From assembly GCF_007655485.1 (NCBI RefSeq), contig NZ_VJXQ01000002.1, positions 62,001 through 126,000 on the forward strand: DNA of 64,000 bases, in the 5' to 3' direction. The notes beneath the pieces are model-generated. The model was given only the letters and a program-made list of their open reading frames with translations. It was not told the origin of the DNA and did no database searches. Below are positions 8,233-16,344 of the stretch, piece after piece. The position numbers were made by a program, and so were the translations under genes. The DNA comes from Halobellus captivus (lineage in GTDB: Archaea; Halobacteriota; Halobacteria; Halobacteriales; Haloferacaceae). The number at the start of each line of letters is the position of its first letter. Within the stretch, counting starts at the first letter, position 1.

Positions 8233-9057
8233 TCACCACGGGGCGTAGTCGGGATCGACCTCCCGCTCGGTCCGGTCGATGGCGTCGATGGCATCGATGT
8301 CCCCGTCGTCCAGGTCGACGTCCAGCGATCGCCAGTTGTCGAGAATGTGCGATTCGCTCGTCGCCTTCGGGATCGCCGTCACGCCCTTCTGACGGAGCCA
8401 CGCCAGCGACACCTGCGCCTCGCTCACGTCGTGCTTCTCGGCGATCTCGGTCAGTTCCGGGACGTCGAAGACCTTCCCGCGGGCCAGCGGCGAGTACGCG
8501 ACGAGTTCGACGTCGCGCTCGGCGCAGTGTTCGCGGAGCGCATCCTGTTGCAGCAGCGGGTGCATTTCGACCTGATTGGCGAATATCGGCGTGTCGGCGG
8601 CATCGATCGCCTCGTCGACCTGTTCGGGGAGGAAGTTGCTGATGCCGATACGGTCGACCTTTCCGTCGTCGACCAGTTCGTCGAACGCGCGGAACGTCTC
8701 CTCGGGGTCGTAGTCACCGGCGGGCCAGTGAACGTACAGCAGGTCGACGGAGTCGACGCCGAGTCGTTCCAGGCTCTCTTCGGTCGATGCGAGCACGTCG
8801 GCGTATCCGAGCTTACTGGTCCACACCTTCGTCGCCAGGAAGACGTCTTCGCGGGGGACGTCGGCGGCGGCGATTCCGCGCCCGACACCCTCGTCGTTGC
8901 GGTAGGCCTGTGCGGTGTCGACGTGTCGATAGCCCGCGTCGAGCGCGGTCGCGACGCTCTGTGCGCACTCGTCGGGATCGTCGTTCTGCCACGTTCCGAG
9001 GCCGAGCACCGGCATTCCGTTCGTGAGCGGTGCGCGTCGCTGCCCGTGAGAACTCAT
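8233..9057 (-). CDS. Aldo/keto reductase
   Basis: The 274-residue NADPH-dependent reductase has a TIM-barrel fold. The catalytic tetrad is visible as D47 (HVDTAQAY), Y52, K77 (ATKVW) and H110 (YVHWPAG). The NADP-binding end has IPKATSESHI. The sequence is closest in style to bacterial 2,5-diketo-gluconate reductase-like enzymes; the substrate is not inferable. ATG at 9057 is chosen because the first barrel hairpin follows within ten residues; an upstream ATG at 9141 would add an Arg-rich extension typical of antisense GC-rich DNA. The gene converges with the DUF373 gene and its repeats. Confidence 0.9.
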   Translation of the reverse strand: MSSHGQRRAPLTNGMPVLGLGTWQNDDPDECAQSVATALDAGYRHVDTAQAYRNDEGVGRGIAAADVPREDVFLATKVWTSKLGYADVLASTEESLERLGVDSVDLLYVHWPAGDYDPEETFRAFDELVDDGKVDRIGISNFLPEQVDEAIDAADTPIFANQVEMHPLLQQDALREHCAERDVELVAYSPLARGKVFDVPELTEIAEKHDVSEAQVSLAWLRQKGVTAIPKATSESHILDNWRSLDVDLDDGDIDAIDAIDRTEREVDPDYAPW

Positions 9058-9163
9058 ACGCGAGTGGAGGCCCGCCGACCGGTTAGGCGTTTGGGCGGCG
9101 GGCCGCCGAATCACTCGGCTCATCGGTCGATCTCGGCTCACCGATAACTCTTTGCCAGCGGCG

Positions 9164-10399
9164 TTACTCGGTGAGCCGCTGTTTCGCGAATCGCGCGAGT
9201 AACGGCAAGTCGTCGACGTGTATGAGCTTCGAGAGGTCGCGGAGGCTTCCGTCGTTGGCGCCGCTGAGCGTCTCTAGGCCCATCGCGTTCAGGTCGCTCA
9301 TCAGGCGGTCGTAGCGCTCGTTCGGCGCGAGATACAGCAACTGGGTCATCGTCAACCGGGTGCGCATATTCGGCGCGACGCGGGCGTGCCAGAGGTCGTC
9401 GTAGACGGTCATTGCGTCCGCGGACGTGTCCGTTTGCGAGCCCATCAGGCAGCGGTCCGCGGTGATGGCGGCGGCGCGTGCGGACTCCATACACTTGTGG
9501 ATTCCCTCCCCCCACAGCGGGTCGATGGTCGGCACGGTGTCACCGATGGCCATAAAGCTGTCAGTGCTGAGGCCGTCCGGCATCTGGATGTGCGCGCTGC
9601 CGCGGTGCTGTTGTTTGTCCGCGATACGCCGGGCGTCCGCGAACCGGGGATCGGTCTCCAGCCAGTGGTGGAGGTGGTCGTCGATGCTCTTCGACGTGTC
9701 GCCGTACTGCTGGTAGCTCTCGTTCTGGATGTAACACAGGCCGACTTTCGCCGTGTCGCCGCCCGTGTGGAAGATCCACGAGTAGCCGCCGGGCGCGTAC
9801 TCGTGATCGAGGCGCAGCATCATCGCGTCGGTGAGGTCCGCGAATCCGGGGTGGTCGACGTCGACGCCCTCCATCTCCCATTCGATGCCGACAGCCTGAT
9901 GCTTCCGCTCCAGGCCGCAGACGTCGAGTTTCTTCGCGAGCGGCGCGGCCGGTCCCGTGGCGTCCACGATGATCTCGCCGTACACCTCCTCGTCGCCCGC
10001 GTACTGGACGCCGACGACCTTCCCGTCCTCTACGATGGGGTTGTTCACGCGCGCGTCGAATCGAACCTCCGCGCCGTGCTTGCGCCCCTCCGCGACCAGC
10101 CACCGCTTGAAATCCGCGAACTCGAGGATTGCGCCGGGCTGGTCCTGGACGAAGTGCTCGCTGGGGGACTCGAGGACGACCTCGTCGGTGTAGTTCATCA
10201 CGACGTCGTCGGGAATCCCGAACGCGCCTGTCATCGACGCGAACGTCCCAGCCGTGGACTTGTTCGACTGCCGCGGGAACTGATCTTCGGGTTCGGCTTC
10301 CAGCACGAGCACGTCGTACTCGCGCTGCGCGAGGTCTCTCGCGCACTGTGCTCCGGCCGGGCCTGCGCCAGCGATAACGACGTCGTAGTACTCAGACAT
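9164..10399 (-). CDS. Geranylgeranyl reductase family FAD-dependent oxidoreductase
   Basis: The 411-residue flavoprotein starts with a Rossmann dinucleotide motif, VVIAGAGPAGAQCA (G11, G13, G16). It has the GDTVPTIDPLWGEGIHKCMES segment that closes the FAD site in this family. Family members reduce isoprenoid chains of archaeal lipids or menaquinone side chains, or act on other polyenes. Length and order match archaeal geranylgeranyl reductases. The protein lacks the ferredoxin-like cysteine cluster, so the electron donor is unclear. It is monocistronic, with the korAB operon 430 bp upstream in the same direction. Confidence 0.85.
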   Translation of the reverse strand: MSEYYDVVIAGAGPAGAQCARDLAQREYDVLVLEAEPEDQFPRQSNKSTAGTFASMTGAFGIPDDVVMNYTDEVVLESPSEHFVQDQPGAILEFADFKRWLVAEGRKHGAEVRFDARVNNPIVEDGKVVGVQYAGDEEVYGEIIVDATGPAAPLAKKLDVCGLERKHQAVGIEWEMEGVDVDHPGFADLTDAMMLRLDHEYAPGGYSWIFHTGGDTAKVGLCYIQNESYQQYGDTSKSIDDHLHHWLETDPRFADARRIADKQQHRGSAHIQMPDGLSTDSFMAIGDTVPTIDPLWGEGIHKCMESARAAAITADRCLMGSQTDTSADAMTVYDDLWHARVAPNMRTRLTMTQLLYLAPNERYDRLMSDLNAMGLETLSGANDGSLRDLSKLIHVDDLPLLARFAKQRLTE

Positions 10400-10773
10400 A
10401 GCGTATTCCAGTAGTATGCGTTGGCTGCGCGCACCGGCGCTCCGGTGCGGTGGTCGTGCGGACGCCGCGCTGCGGGCGCTGTCCGGCCCGCCAGCGTCTT
10501 CGACCGGTCGTTGCGGCGTCCGCGGTCATTGTCACTCGTGGTAAGTCAGGGCGCGGGTAAAAAACACGCCGGAACGTTCCTGACGCCCGCGAGAGGGCGG
10601 AATCTCGCGGTGGAGGCAAACGGTGGGTGGAGCGTCACCGAGCGTCGGCGCGCGCAGCGCGCCGTTCACCGTGAGCGAGCACGGCGAGCGAACGGGTGTT
10701 TTTGGTGGAGGTTTTTGCGAGGCGGGTTCCCGCAGCGAGCGGAGTTCCCGTGAGCCGAAGGCGAACGGGAGCA

Positions 10774-10794
10774 CGGGAGAACTTCGTTCTCCCG
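10774..10794. repeat. Perfect 8-bp stem-loop downstream of korB
   Basis: CGGGAGAA pairs with TTCTCCCG around a 5-nt loop. It lies about 40 nt past the korB stop, beyond a T5 tract (plus-strand A at 10821-10825). It could mark the 3' end of the korAB transcript. Confidence 0.5.
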
Positions 10795-10820
10795 GAGCGA
10801 GCGAGGAAGCCCGCCGAAGT

Positions 10821-10825
10821 AAAAA
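10821..10825 (-). terminator. T5 tract directly after korB
   Basis: Five T residues on the minus strand begin 5 nt after the korB stop codon. This is a plausible archaeal terminator for the korAB mRNA. Confidence 0.4.
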
Positions 10826-10829
10826 GGTC

Positions 10830-11693
10830 CTAGTAGAACTCTCGGACGAGGTCCATCGCTCCCTCGGGTGCGCCCTCGTCGATCTCGGACGTATTCGTGT
10901 CGACTCCGTGCTTCTCGCCGTACGGAATCGATTTTTCGCTCTGCCAGATGACGCCCTGATACTCCTTGCTGGCGTCGAGAATCTTCTCTTTGGCCGCGTC
11001 GTAGTCAGTCGGGTCGTGACCCTCCTCGGCGACGTCGACGAGATTGTCGCGGAAGTAGTCGTAGGTGTCGACGTCGTTGAACGTCACGCACGGGCTGAAG
11101 ACGTTCACGAAGCCGAAGCCGTCGTGCTCGATGGCCTTCTGCACGATCTCGGCGTGACGCTGCGCGTCCGTCGAGAACGACTGCGCGATGAACGTCGCCC
11201 CCGACGCGAGGGCGAGCGCCATCGGGTTGACGGGTGGCTGCTGTGGTCCCTCGGGCGTCGTCGACGTCTCGAAGTCCATCCGCGAGGTCGGTGAGGCCTG
11301 TCCCTTCGTGAGGCCGTAAATGCGGTTGTCCATCACGACGTACGTCATATCGACGTTCCGCCGAACGGCGTGAACGAAGTGACCCGCGCCGATCGAGTAG
11401 CCGTCGCCGTCGCCGCCCGCGACCATCACTTCGAGGTCGGGGTTCGCGAGTTTGACACCCGTTCCGACCGGGAGCGCGCGACCGTGCACGCCGTGCAGCG
11501 CGTACGAGCGCATGTACGTCCCGATCTTTCCGGAACAGCCGATCCCGGCGACGATGAACGTGTTGTCTGGATCGTTGCCCGTTTCGGCCAGCGCCTTCAT
11601 CATCCCGTTCATCGTCCCGAAGTCGCCGCACCCGGGACACCACGTCGGTTGCTTGTCTGATTTGAAGTCCGTGAATCGAACGTCCGAGCTCAT
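10830..11693 (-). CDS. korB: 2-oxoacid:ferredoxin oxidoreductase, beta subunit (probably 2-oxoglutarate)
   Basis: This subunit binds thiamine diphosphate and a 4Fe-4S cluster; with KorA it decarboxylates a 2-oxoacid to acyl-CoA and reduces ferredoxin. The 287-residue protein shows CPGC (C19, C22), GIGCSGK (C53) and a later FSPCVTF cysteine as cluster ligands. The ThDP motif GDGDGYSIGAGHF begins at residue 94, with MDNRIYGLTKGQASPTS after it. The start overlaps the korA stop by 4 bp (ATGA), so translation is coupled. The close match to the haloarchaeal KorB opening favours the 2-oxoglutarate enzyme over the pyruvate one. Confidence 0.9.
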   Translation of the reverse strand: MSSDVRFTDFKSDKQPTWCPGCGDFGTMNGMMKALAETGNDPDNTFIVAGIGCSGKIGTYMRSYALHGVHGRALPVGTGVKLANPDLEVMVAGGDGDGYSIGAGHFVHAVRRNVDMTYVVMDNRIYGLTKGQASPTSRMDFETSTTPEGPQQPPVNPMALALASGATFIAQSFSTDAQRHAEIVQKAIEHDGFGFVNVFSPCVTFNDVDTYDYFRDNLVDVAEEGHDPTDYDAAKEKILDASKEYQGVIWQSEKSIPYGEKHGVDTNTSEIDEGAPEGAMDLVREFY

Positions 11694-13444
11694 TGGTCTG
11701 CCTCCTGTAGGGCCGCCTTGATATCCGCTGCGAGTTCGTCGGCCTTGAACCGCACGCCGTCGTATTTGTTCACGCGGTCGACCCGCCTGAGCGTGTCGTG
11801 CTCGACGACATCCGCGAACTGGCCGGTCGCGTTACACTCCACGACGACGACGTTCTCCGCGGACTCGACCTCGTCGGTCAGGTCCGGTCGGGGGAACAGA
11901 TACGGCACCGAGAGGAACCGCACGTCGACGCCTTCCTCCTCGAGGAACTCGATCGCCTCGGTCATCGCGCCCTCGTTCGAGCCCCACGAGATGACCAGAT
12001 TGTCCGACTCCTCGTCGCCGAACTCCCGCGGCGAGAAGTCCTCTCGCTCCCGCGCGGTCTCGACTTTTCGATTTCGCTTGTCGACCTGTTCGACGCGCAT
12101 CTCGGTGTCTTCGGTCCGCCGTCCGAGTTCGTCGTGTTCGAGCCCCGTCGACATATGGACGCCGCCGTCGGTGCCGGGGAACGCCCGCGGAGAGACGCCG
12201 TCGTCGGTGAGCGCGTGGGCCTTGAACTGCCCCTTCTCGTTCTGCCACTCCTCGACGGACTCCTCGTCGACGACCTTTCCGCGATCGATCTCGACGGCGT
12301 CCATATCGAACGCCTCGGGGGGGAACGTCTGCTCTGTGACCGCCATCGCGAGGTCGGCCGCGATGTACACCGGCGTCTGGTACTTCTCGGCGAGGTTGAA
12401 CGCCTCGACGGTCTTCCAGAAACACTCCGAGATCGAGGTCGGACCGAGCACGAACCGCGGGATCTCGCCGTGGCCGCCGTACAGCAACATATTCAAATCG
12501 CCCTGTTCCTGCTTGGTCGGCATCCCCGTCGACGGTCCCGAGCGCATCACGTCGACGATGACGAGCGGCGTCTCGGAAGTGGCGACGAGGCCGAACGTCT
12601 CTGTCATCAGATCGATCCCCGGCCCCGACGTCGCGGTCATCGACCGCGCACCGGCGCGTGCCGCACCGAGCGCGATGTTGATTGCCGACAGCTCATCCTC
12701 CGCCTGCAGGACGTGCCCGCCGAACTGTTCGATCCGGCCCGTCAGATACTCCATAACGGCCGTGGCTGGCGTGATCGGATAGCCCGCGTAGAACTTACAG
12801 CCCGCGGCGATTGCGCCCATTCCGATGGCCTCGTCTCCGTTGAGCAGGACGTAGTCGGCGTCGGTCGTCTCCAGTTCGTAGTCGAAGTCGTGGCCGTACT
12901 CCTCGGCGACGTAGTCGCGACCGGCTCGGGCCGCCTCCTTGTTGTTGTCGACGAGCGACTGTCCCTTGGATCCGAACCGCTTTTCGAGGGCGCTGTCGAG
13001 GTTCTCGATGGGGAAGTCCGACACTTCACAGGCTGCACCGAGGGCGACCACGTTGCGCATAATCGCGCCGCCAGCCTCCTCGGCGAGGCGCTTCAGCGGA
13101 ACGTCGAGACCGATCATCCCCTCGGGGATCTCGACGTTCTCCATCGTGGTCCGGTCGCCGTCGTAGATGATGACCGAGCCCTCGTGGAGCTCATTGAGGT
13201 TCTCTTCGATCGTCCGCGGCGTCAACGCGATGAGGACGTCGAGACGGTCGACGACGCTCTGGACCGGATCCACCGCGGTCCGTACCTTATACGCCGTGTA
13301 GCCGCCGCGGATCCGTGAGGCGAAGTCTTTCGACGTGAACACGTGTCGCCCGGAGCGTGAGAGCGCCTGGGCGAAGATTTTCCCCGTCGAGTCGATGCCA
13401 TCGCCGGCTTCCCCGCCGATGGCCCAGTTGAAGTCCGCAGGCAT
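11690..13444 (-). CDS. korA: 2-oxoacid:ferredoxin oxidoreductase, fused gamma-alpha subunit (probably 2-oxoglutarate)
   Basis: The 584-residue protein is the partner of KorB. It opens with the gamma domain (NWAIGGEAGDGIDSTGKIFA) up to about residue 190. The alpha domain follows, with GNEAIGMGAIAAGC-like and YPITPATAVMEYL segments and TSGPGIDLMTE. The C-terminal transketolase-like domain ends near residue 580. This gamma-alpha order is typical of haloarchaeal Por/Kor enzymes. ATG at 13444 is chosen because the gamma domain starts at residue 5; an ATG 75 bp upstream would add a non-conserved basic extension. The substrate, 2-oxoglutarate, is inferred from similarity to the haloarchaeal Kor pair. 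Confidence 0.9.
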   Translation of the reverse strand: MPADFNWAIGGEAGDGIDSTGKIFAQALSRSGRHVFTSKDFASRIRGGYTAYKVRTAVDPVQSVVDRLDVLIALTPRTIEENLNELHEGSVIIYDGDRTTMENVEIPEGMIGLDVPLKRLAEEAGGAIMRNVVALGAACEVSDFPIENLDSALEKRFGSKGQSLVDNNKEAARAGRDYVAEEYGHDFDYELETTDADYVLLNGDEAIGMGAIAAGCKFYAGYPITPATAVMEYLTGRIEQFGGHVLQAEDELSAINIALGAARAGARSMTATSGPGIDLMTETFGLVATSETPLVIVDVMRSGPSTGMPTKQEQGDLNMLLYGGHGEIPRFVLGPTSISECFWKTVEAFNLAEKYQTPVYIAADLAMAVTEQTFPPEAFDMDAVEIDRGKVVDEESVEEWQNEKGQFKAHALTDDGVSPRAFPGTDGGVHMSTGLEHDELGRRTEDTEMRVEQVDKRNRKVETAREREDFSPREFGDEESDNLVISWGSNEGAMTEAIEFLEEEGVDVRFLSVPYLFPRPDLTDEVESAENVVVVECNATGQFADVVEHDTLRRVDRVNKYDGVRFKADELAADIKAALQEADQ

Positions 13445-13818
13445 GTGGCTAAGGGATACCCTTGGATCGAAGAAAAGCCTTCTGAAAGCCCTTGAAAAAA
13501 GGGACGGTTCCGGACCCACAGAACTGCACGAATATGGGATAAAACGCGGCGATGAGACCGATCAGAGATGATAAATGGCAGATATTGCGGGTAAAATTGG
13601 ACATCAATCCATCAACGTGCTCTCCGAAGATAGTGGGGACAGCGCGCGTGCCCGATCCGATATCATCGGTGACGATATCGCGATGACGTTCCATCGGTGA
13701 CGAGGCCACGGAGACGGTCCACCGGTGACGAGATCACGGAGACGGCCCACCGATGGCGACACCAAGCAGGCGGCCGCGGAAGGCAACTGACTTTTCATCG
13801 GCCCTCGAATCCGCTCGT
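13445..13818. other. 374-bp divergent gap with a tandem 28-bp repeat
   Basis: The gap separates korA (leftward) from the flavoprotein gene (rightward) and should hold both promoters. I see no gene. Near the right end is a duplicated 28-bp unit (see the repeat entry), preceded by the related string ATCATCGGTGACGATATCG at about 13664-13682. Confidence 0.6.
13690..13757. repeat. Tandem 28-bp repeat (about 2.4 copies)
   Basis: Units at 13690-13717 and 13718-13745 differ at four or fewer positions and share CGGTGACGAG and CACGGAGACGG. A partial third unit (CCCACCGATGG) follows at 13746. An in-frame ATG at 13753 lies in this third unit and is not used as the start of the next gene. Confidence 0.8.
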
Positions 13819-14463
13819 ATGGACGCAACAGTCGCCGTCAGTGCGGTCCGTGACGTCGGACCGCGAACGGTCGCGCTCGAGTTGGCATCGCCGGACGGAT
13901 TCGACGCCGAGCCTGGACAGTTCGTGAAGCTCTCCGCCACCGTCGACGGCGAGGACTACGCCCGGTTTTACACGCTCTCCTCGCCCGGCGTCGACGATAC
14001 CTTCGAGGTGACCGTCGGCGTCGACCCCGACGAGGCGGGACCGTTCAGTCAATTCCTGATCGATCTCGAAGCGGGCGACGAACTCGACGTCTCCGGACCG
14101 TTTGGGAAGAGTTTCTACGAGGGCGCATCCCGCGTCATCGTGCTCGCTGGCGGGCCGGGCGTCGGCCCCGCCGTCGGAATTTCCGAGGCCGCCGTCGCCG
14201 ACGGAAACGACACGGCGATCGTGTACCGGACAGATGCCCCGGCGCACGAGGATCGGCTGGACGCGCTGCGCGAGGCGGGCGCGTCAGTCACCGTCGTCGG
14301 CGAGGGAGACGAAATCGAAACCGCAGTCGCCGCGGCCCTCACCGGCGACGCCGACGAGCAGGTGTTCGTCTACGGGTTCGCCGACTTCGTCGACGACGCG
14401 GTGACCGCGCTCGACGCCGCGGGCGCGGACCCAGAGGCCGCGAAAGTCGAGAACTTCGGCTGA
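13819..14463 (+). CDS. Ferredoxin/flavodoxin-NADP reductase-like FAD protein
   Basis: The 214-residue single-polypeptide flavoprotein has an FAD-binding beta-barrel with RFYTLSSPG (49-57) and PGQFVKL (32-38). An NAD(P)-binding domain follows with GGPGVGPAVG (111-120) and a closing KVENFG. It has no iron-sulfur domain. It could shuttle electrons between NAD(P)H and ferredoxin, the product of the neighbouring KorAB, but this is inference from context. ATG at 13819 starts at the first barrel strand; the earlier ATG at 13753 would put the start within a tandem repeat. Confidence 0.85.
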   Translation: MDATVAVSAVRDVGPRTVALELASPDGFDAEPGQFVKLSATVDGEDYARFYTLSSPGVDDTFEVTVGVDPDEAGPFSQFLIDLEAGDELDVSGPFGKSFYEGASRVIVLAGGPGVGPAVGISEAAVADGNDTAIVYRTDAPAHEDRLDALREAGASVTVVGEGDEIETAVAAALTGDADEQVFVYGFADFVDDAVTALDAAGADPEAAKVENFG

Positions 14464-14549
14464 GAGGGCCGCATACTGTCGGAAGTATCCATTAATATTC
14501 CCGGCCGCCCGTGGTACCGAACTGATTCACGGACGGACGCCCGACGGTA

Positions 14550-15503
14550 TCACTCCTCGATCGATTCGACCACCGGCCAGACGCGCCGGACCGCGACCGA
14601 GAGGCTCACCAGCCACCAGGCGAGGAGTCCGACGCCGTTCAGGAGCGGTTCGCCCGCGGCGACCTCCGCCCCGCCGACAGCCCCGATCGCCGTCGAGAGC
14701 ACGAGCCCCCGAAACGCGCTGTTCGGACTGAGCGCGAGCAGGACCCCGATCCCGTCTCCTGGGACCAGGCCGCTCGCGATCCCGGCGACGAGCGCGGTAT
14801 CGATGCCGAGAACGAGCGCCAGCGCCAGCGCCGCCGCCAGTGCGAACGCCGTTCGGACCGAGCGCGTCGTCGCGGAGATCCCGACGACCGCCGCCAGTAC
14901 GACGAGCGTGAAGACCGCCGCGAGGGCGACAAACCGAACGTACCGGACACCCGAATCGGCCGCCTCGTTCACCGCCAGGAACGTCGGGATATCCGCCGTG
15001 AGCGTCGGAACGAGAAGCCCGACCGCGAGCAGCGTTCCGACGACGAGCGACACCAGCGCGAGCGCGCGACCGAGGTAGACGCCGCCGACGTAGGATACCC
15101 GGCTCACGTCGAACGTTCGCAGCACGTCGAGTTCGCCGGTCCCGCGGTCGCCGAGAATCGATCGGTACCCGAACGCGACGGCCAGAAGCGGCACGAGCAC
15201 CTCGACGAACGTCAACAGATCGAGCGTCAGCGGGACGAACCCCCCGCGGCCACCGGTCCCGGCCCAGGCGACTCCGCCGACGCTCGCGACGAACGCCGCG
15301 GCGAGCGCCAAGATCGCTGGCGTTCGGACGATCGTCCGGAGTTCCCGGGTCGCGATCACGAACAGGTTCCGGACGGTGTCGGAGACGCGGTCCCGTCGGG
15401 ATCGGTCGATTCTCTCCTTCTCGCGAATTCCTTCCCCGTCGCTGATTCTCTCCCCGTCGCTGATCCCCTCACTGTCGCCGGTTCCCTCCCCGCTCTCACT
15501 CAT
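14550..15503 (-). CDS. nosY: NosY-like ABC-2 type permease
   Basis: The 317-residue protein has a hydrophilic N terminus of about 45 residues rich in Glu, Gly and Ser. About six membrane helices follow (roughly 55-80, 92-112, 140-170, 185-225, 235-265 and 285-305). This is the permease partner of the NosF ATPase in the NosDFY complex, which delivers sulfur or copper cargo for nitrous oxide reductase maturation. The start overlaps nosF by 8 bp. GYRSILGDRGTGELD between helices two and three is the typical ABC-2 coupling segment. No nosZ is nearby, so the cargo recipient here is open. Confidence 0.82.
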   Translation of the reverse strand: MSESGEGTGDSEGISDGERISDGEGIREKERIDRSRRDRVSDTVRNLFVIATRELRTIVRTPAILALAAAFVASVGGVAWAGTGGRGGFVPLTLDLLTFVEVLVPLLAVAFGYRSILGDRGTGELDVLRTFDVSRVSYVGGVYLGRALALVSLVVGTLLAVGLLVPTLTADIPTFLAVNEAADSGVRYVRFVALAAVFTLVVLAAVVGISATTRSVRTAFALAAALALALVLGIDTALVAGIASGLVPGDGIGVLLALSPNSAFRGLVLSTAIGAVGGAEVAAGEPLLNGVGLLAWWLVSLSVAVRRVWPVVESIEE

Positions 15504-16344
15504 CCGTCGTCACCTCCGAACCGTCGACGTCGGAACGGTTTCCGTCCGCATTCGCTCTTTCCGTTGTCTCCCCCGCACTCGTTTTCTCCGTCGTCTCATC
15601 CAGACCTGCTCTCACCGTCGTCTCGCCCGCGTCTGTCCGTACGAGCCGAAGGAACGCCTCCGAGAGCGACGTGGCATCAGTCCCCGAACGCAGTTCCCCG
15701 GGGGATCCGCTCGCGACGAAGCGGCCGCCGTCCAGCACGTGGACCGCGTCCGCGTGCGCCTCGACGGCCGGGAGTTCGTGCGACGCGATGACCACGGCGG
15801 TCCCGTCCTCGGCGAGGTCGCCAACGACGCGAAACAGGCGTTCGACCATCGATGGATCGAGCCCGCTGCCGGGTTCGTCCAGGATCAGCACGTCGGGATC
15901 GCCGAGGACGGCCGCACCGAGTCCGAGCAGTCGCGTCATCCCGCCCGAGAGCGAGCCGACCGACCGATCGCGTACCTCGCCGAGACCGACGCGTTCCAGC
16001 GTCGCGTCGACGTCCCGGCCGTCGACGCCGTCGAGCAGTTGCGCGTAGAATTCGAGCGTGTCACGCGCGGAAAAGCCCGCGCGAAACGCCGGACGCTGCG
16101 GGAGGTACCCCACGCGCCGAGCCCCGGTTCCACCACGCTGTAGCGAGACCGTCCCGCCGGTCGGCGCGGCGATTCCCGCGAGAACGCGGAGCAACGTTGT
16201 CTTCCCGGAGCCGTTGGGACCGACGACCGCCGCGACCGTCCCGCGCGGGACCGACAGGGAGACTCCCGAGAGGACGTCGACATCGCCGAACGACTGGTCG
16301 ATCGCCCGCGCTCGAAGGACAGTCTCGGGGCCGTTCTCGCTCAC
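15496..16344 (-). CDS. nosF: NosF-like ABC transporter ATP-binding protein
   Basis: The 282-residue ATPase has Walker A GPNGSGKTT (42-50), signature LSGGMTR, Walker B VLILDEPGSGLD and switch HELP. It drives the NosY permease. The C-terminal 50 residues are a low-complexity Thr/Glu/Ala tail that repeats GETT and TTE-like units and is probably disordered. The gene overlaps nosD by 4 bp and nosY by 8 bp, so the whole operon is translationally coupled. Confidence 0.87.
   Translation of the reverse strand: MSENGPETVLRARAIDQSFGDVDVLSGVSLSVPRGTVAAVVGPNGSGKTTLLRVLAGIAAPTGGTVSLQRGGTGARRVGYLPQRPAFRAGFSARDTLEFYAQLLDGVDGRDVDATLERVGLGEVRDRSVGSLSGGMTRLLGLGAAVLGDPDVLILDEPGSGLDPSMVERLFRVVGDLAEDGTAVVIASHELPAVEAHADAVHVLDGGRFVASGSPGELRSGTDATSLSEAFLRLVRTDAGETTVRAGLDETTEKTSAGETTERANADGNRSDVDGSEVTTDE

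Larger units (their letters stand above)
10400..10829. other. 430-bp gap with GC-rich inverted repeats
   Basis: I see no credible gene here. The gap holds the promoter of the flavoprotein gene at its left end and the 3' flank of korB at its right end. Two perfect hairpins are visible: GGCGCGC/GCGCGCC at 10647-10663 and CGGGAGAA/TTCTCCCG with a CTTCG loop at 10774-10794. The region is full of short GAGCGA/GAACGGG-like repeats, a texture common in haloarchaeal intergenic filler. Confidence 0.6.

Noticed and set aside
11798-13318. A 506-codon open frame opposite korA
   Set aside because: Antisense to a clear gamma-alpha oxidoreductase subunit. Composition is that of a mirrored GC-rich gene.
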